Origin: Bradyrhizobium sp. CB82
GTDB lineage: Bacteria; Pseudomonadota; Alphaproteobacteria; Rhizobiales; Xanthobacteraceae
Length of the DNA stretch: 64,000 nt
Assembly (NCBI RefSeq): GCF_029714405.1
Contig: NZ_CP121650.1
Span: forward strand, 8,251,001-8,315,000
Direction of reading: 5' to 3'
A program made the translations under genes and the position numbers. Below the pieces are notes generated by a model. That model worked only from the letters and a program-made list of their open reading frames with translations. It made no database searches and had not been told where the DNA came from. The first letter of the stretch is position 1. Every line of letters begins with the position of its first letter. Below, one piece after another: positions 62,628 through 64,000 of this stretch.

Positions 62628-64000
62628 ATGAACGTTAGCGGACGTGGGCGGTCGGAGGCTTCTGGATCGGGAACTGATGGTAGCGACGGCACCGAAGGAG
62701 TTGGCGCTGGACCAGCTGGTGCCCCGGGAGAAGGAGGCCAATCGTTTAGCTCTATCGTGCAGCGGGTCCGCTTTGATCCTCAAGAGTCCGGCGCACCACA
62801 TCGGGAAGCAAGCTCCTCGCGTTCCGGCGATGATTGTTGGCGGGGCGATCGAGCATCCGGAAGCTCGCAAACAGGTGCGCCCCGTCCCGGCGGCGCATCC
62901 CTGCTGCCTGAACCAGGCAAGCACCCGATCGGTGATAGCTTTGATGAGCGGTCTTATAGATCTTACCGTGACGCAATAAATCGAGGCGCAAGCTCCTCGC
63001 GTTTCCCTGGTAACGCCTTGCGTACGGATCAAGCACAAGGGCGCGCGCAACTGGACGCAGCCCCACGACATACTCCGTCCGTGCCCGTTCGACCACGAAG
63101 GCCGCGTAGCGGCGAAGTCGCGTCGGTAAGCGTCGAGGAGCAGTCTTATAGATCGGATCATGAAGAGGCAAATCCGGGAACGACCTCGGTGCGCTCTGGC
63201 GGCGAGCGTTGGCGGGGCGATCGAGCGGCTGGGACCTCACACGCGGGCGCGTTCTTGCGAGGTAACCAGCCAAGATCTGTCCTGGGCGGCGCGCAGGGGC
63301 GCCTCGACGAGGCGGCCGGCTTTAGCGCGCATGGTGTAAACTCTGAACGACATCAGCGCGCACGGCTTGACGAGCCAAGATTTCGTAAGGCGATGGAAAC
63401 GATTGACCGCGCCTGTCGGGCCCATGACATCTCTAAATTCTCAACCGCTGTTGTGGAGCATACAAAACAGGGGCATCACAAGCAGCTGAAGATGCCGGAA
63501 CTGGCAACCTTCCTGCAAAAGGCTGCGACCCATTTCAAGGACGAGTTCGTGCCACGCTGGGAGGAGGATGTCCGCCGCGGGAAGTCATGGGGGTATGCGA
63601 CGACATGCAACGCCTTGAGCCAGCCGGTTGGAGGTCAAGCAGGTCTGCAAGCCTGCGAGGCCGTGGCAGAACAGGTGTCGCGGCTTGATAATCGGCTCAT
63701 CAAGAAAGTCGAGCCGAAAGCGCTTTCGCTCTTGGCATTGTCCTTCAGTCGTCACCCGGATTCGACGAACTGCCGCGATGCAACGAAGAGAATCGCGAGA
63801 TTTTCCCACGACGAAAGCTGGATACTTCAGGAGCTGAACAGTCAAAATCTGTCATTGATGGTAAACGGGTTCAGCAAGTGGCCGAAAGAGGTGGACTGTT
63901 GCAACGGCATCATCGCGGCTGCAAAGGAAGTCGGCGGTCGCGACCGGCTCTCTGACTTTAATGCGCAGAGTCTTGCGAACCTGGTGAACGGCTTCAGCAA
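62628..64000 (+). CDS. SKWP-repeat type III effector, RipS/XopAD-like (open at window end)
   Basis: An uninterrupted frame of 457 codons from ATG 62628 to the edge. The N-terminal ~230 residues are Gly/Ser/Arg-rich and contain imperfect repeats (SGDDCWRGDRASGSSQTGAP and SGGERWRGDRAAGTSHAGAF; two QSYRS/RSYRS units). A helical region follows (FRKAMETIDRACRAHDISKF, FLQKAATHFKDEFVPRWEED, GKSWGYATTCNALSQPVGG), then SKWP-type repeats: LSLLALSFSRHPDSTNCRDA, LSLMVNGFSKWPKEVDCCNG and LANLVNGFSK at the edge. The repeat unit is about 41 residues, as in Ralstonia Skwp (RipS) and Xanthomonas XopAD effectors. Location beside nopX and a T3SS operon fits an effector. A GGAG site lies upstream. Total length cannot be seen. 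Confidence 0.85.
   Translation, partial: MNVSGRGRSEASGSGTDGSDGTEGVGAGPAGAPGEGGQSFSSIVQRVRFDPQESGAPHREASSSRSGDDCWRGDRASGSSQTGAPRPGGASLLPEPGKHPIGDSFDERSYRSYRDAINRGASSSRFPGNALRTDQAQGRAQLDAAPRHTPSVPVRPRRPRSGEVASVSVEEQSYRSDHEEANPGTTSVRSGGERWRGDRAAGTSHAGAFLRGNQPRSVLGGAQGRLDEAAGFSAHGVNSERHQRARLDEPRFRKAMETIDRACRAHDISKFSTAVVEHTKQGHHKQLKMPELATFLQKAATHFKDEFVPRWEEDVRRGKSWGYATTCNALSQPVGGQAGLQACEAVAEQVSRLDNRLIKKVEPKALSLLALSFSRHPDSTNCRDATKRIARFSHDESWILQELNSQNLSLMVNGFSKWPKEVDCCNGIIAAAKEVGGRDRLSDFNAQSLANLVNGFS

Noticed and set aside
1..64000. tRNA genes, rRNA, CRISPR arrays, integrative-element attachment sites
   Set aside because: Looked for T-loop GGTTCGANTCC-type motifs, regularly spaced repeats and tRNA-end duplications by eye; none was convincing.

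Overview
The window looks like part of a symbiosis island of an alphaproteobacterial legume symbiont, most likely Bradyrhizobium. Reasons: a rhizobial-type type III secretion (T3SS) operon ending in rhcV, a divergent nopX translocator gene, two near-identical tts boxes (TtsI sites) between them, and a very high load of broken insertion sequences, group II introns and decayed genes around islands of intact coding sequence. No rRNA, tRNA or CRISPR array was seen.

Layout. 1-4.9 kb: truncated glycosyltransferase, decayed hisG, IS701, IS21 and serine recombinase remnants, and one intact 622-aa membrane protein. 4.9-16.3 kb (minus strand): a run of exported redox proteins. It holds a haem-motif DUF1592-family protein, a Tat-type DUF1552 protein, a cytochrome c, a cytochrome b561, a cupredoxin, an unknown exported protein, two paralogous ~490-aa exported proteins, an alpha/beta hydrolase and a frameshifted erythromycin-esterase-like gene. 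16.9-23.7 kb (minus): an alpha/beta hydrolase, an aspartoacylase-like deacylase, TonB-ExbD-ExbB and a TonB-dependent receptor, which read as one uptake-and-deacylation unit. 23.9-27.7 kb: palindromic repeat, group II intron, transposase and integrase debris.

28.1-39.2 kb: surface-polysaccharide decoration genes: SGNH hydrolases, an MBOAT O-acyltransferase, a polysaccharide deacetylase, and SxtJ, DUF5989 and carbamoyltransferase genes, interrupted by a decayed copy of an ABC/GntR locus. 39.3-51.1 kb: an organophosphonate locus: a four-gene ABC importer coupled by ATGA overlaps, a GntR/UTRA regulator, a PLP aminotransferase and a phosphonopyruvate-hydrolase-like enzyme (together fitting phosphonoalanine use). 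It is followed by frameshifted genes for two alkaline-phosphatase-superfamily enzymes (one phosphonoacetate hydrolase-like) and an amidase.

51.4-64 kb: the T3SS block. nopA/nopC-like genes, an sctD-like gene, two small T3SS proteins, rhcV and a small lipoprotein gene run on the minus strand from one tts box; nopX runs on the plus strand from another. This block is bracketed by two inverted copies of a SKWP-repeat effector gene of the Ralstonia/Xanthomonas RipS/XopAD type: a decayed one (51.4-53.3 kb, minus) and an uninterrupted one that starts at 62,628 and is still open at the window end. The apparatus genes for secretin, ATPase, ring and export gate (other than rhcV) are not in the window.
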